Shown here one piece after another: positions 5,882-6,047 of a DNA stretch of 6,047 bases; position 1 is the stretch's first letter, and each line of letters begins with the position of its first letter. This stretch comes from Aromatoleum sp. (GTDB lineage: Bacteria > Pseudomonadota > Gammaproteobacteria > Burkholderiales > Casimicrobiaceae). The notes beneath the pieces were generated by a model that saw nothing but the letters and a program-made list of their open reading frames with translations, was not told the DNA's origin and made no database searches. The stretch lies in contig JAAFGU010000161.1 in assembly GCA_010365205.1 (NCBI GenBank), positions 1 through 6,047 of the forward strand, read 5' to 3'. Both the position numbers and the translations under genes were made by a program.

Positions 5882-6047
5882 TCACTGCGGCGTCGACGTC
5901 TGCATGTCCAGGCGCAACGCGGTGAGCGCGCGCGGATCGATTGCGGCGGCGGCACCGGCCTGCCACGGCAGATCGGCGACCAGCGGCGCGGGCAGGAGCG
6001 ACGCGAGCGCCGCGACGTTCGCGTCGGCCTCGTGCATCGACGGATCG
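5882..6047 (-). CDS. bioD: Probable dethiobiotin synthetase BioD, C-terminal end (5' part beyond window)
   Basis: The last 54 residues of a minus-strand protein are visible, ending at the TGA 5882-5884. The sequence DPSMHEADANVAAL, then LLPAPLVADLPWQAG, resembles the C-terminus of BioD. In E. coli the matching stretch reads MIPAPLLGEIPWL and is followed, as here, by an Ala/Asn-rich helix and a short variable tail. BioD is a cytoplasmic ATP-dependent enzyme that closes the ureido ring of dethiobiotin from 7,8-diaminopelargonate and CO2. The catalytic P-loop and substrate residues lie outside the window and cannot be checked. It reads in the same direction as the cox genes; no clear terminator lies between. 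Another P-loop protein cannot be fully excluded from so short a tail. Confidence 0.68.
   Translation of the reverse strand, partial: DPSMHEADANVAALASLLPAPLVADLPWQAGAAAAIDPRALTALRLDMQTSTPQ

Overview
The window carries an aa3/caa3-type cytochrome c oxidase operon from a high-GC proteobacterium. It is most likely a betaproteobacterium, probably Burkholderiales or a relative. That assignment rests on gene order (coxB-coxA-small membrane gene-ctaG-coxC, then a convergent twin-transmembrane gene and SURF1) and on the cytochrome c domain fused to subunit II. It is inferred from gene order and protein motifs, not from a search.

Reading along the minus strand from the right edge: the 3' end of a probable bioD (dethiobiotin synthetase) stops at 5882. 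A stretch of about 500 bases without an intact gene follows. It holds an AT-rich promoter candidate and what looks like a decayed, frameshifted DUF2244 membrane-protein gene (about 5424-5686). Then come coxB (4245-5384), coxA (2597-4213), a 71-residue two-helix membrane protein (2350-2565), the copper chaperone gene ctaG/cox11 (1797-2339), a 103-base spacer with a Glu-X-encoding hexamer repeat, and coxC (830-1693).

A strong bidirectional hairpin terminator (779-810) ends the operon. It is shared with the convergent plus-strand twin-transmembrane gene (576-776). Past that gene, SURF1 starts at 517 on the minus strand and runs off the left edge. The twin-transmembrane gene and SURF1 are therefore divergent and share a 58-base gap.

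Together the genes supply the three core oxidase subunits: CuA plus heme c in CoxB, heme a/a3-CuB in CoxA, and CoxC. They also supply the factors that mature it: CtaG for CuB and SURF1 for heme a insertion. The system itself is well known. The points that merit a second look are the DUF2244 remnant, the 36-codon open frame bridging ctaG and coxC, the two-helix form of the small assembly-type protein, and a promoter candidate laid over the SURF1 start codon. I see no mobile elements, CRISPR arrays, tRNA or rRNA genes, and no sign of a novel multi-gene system.
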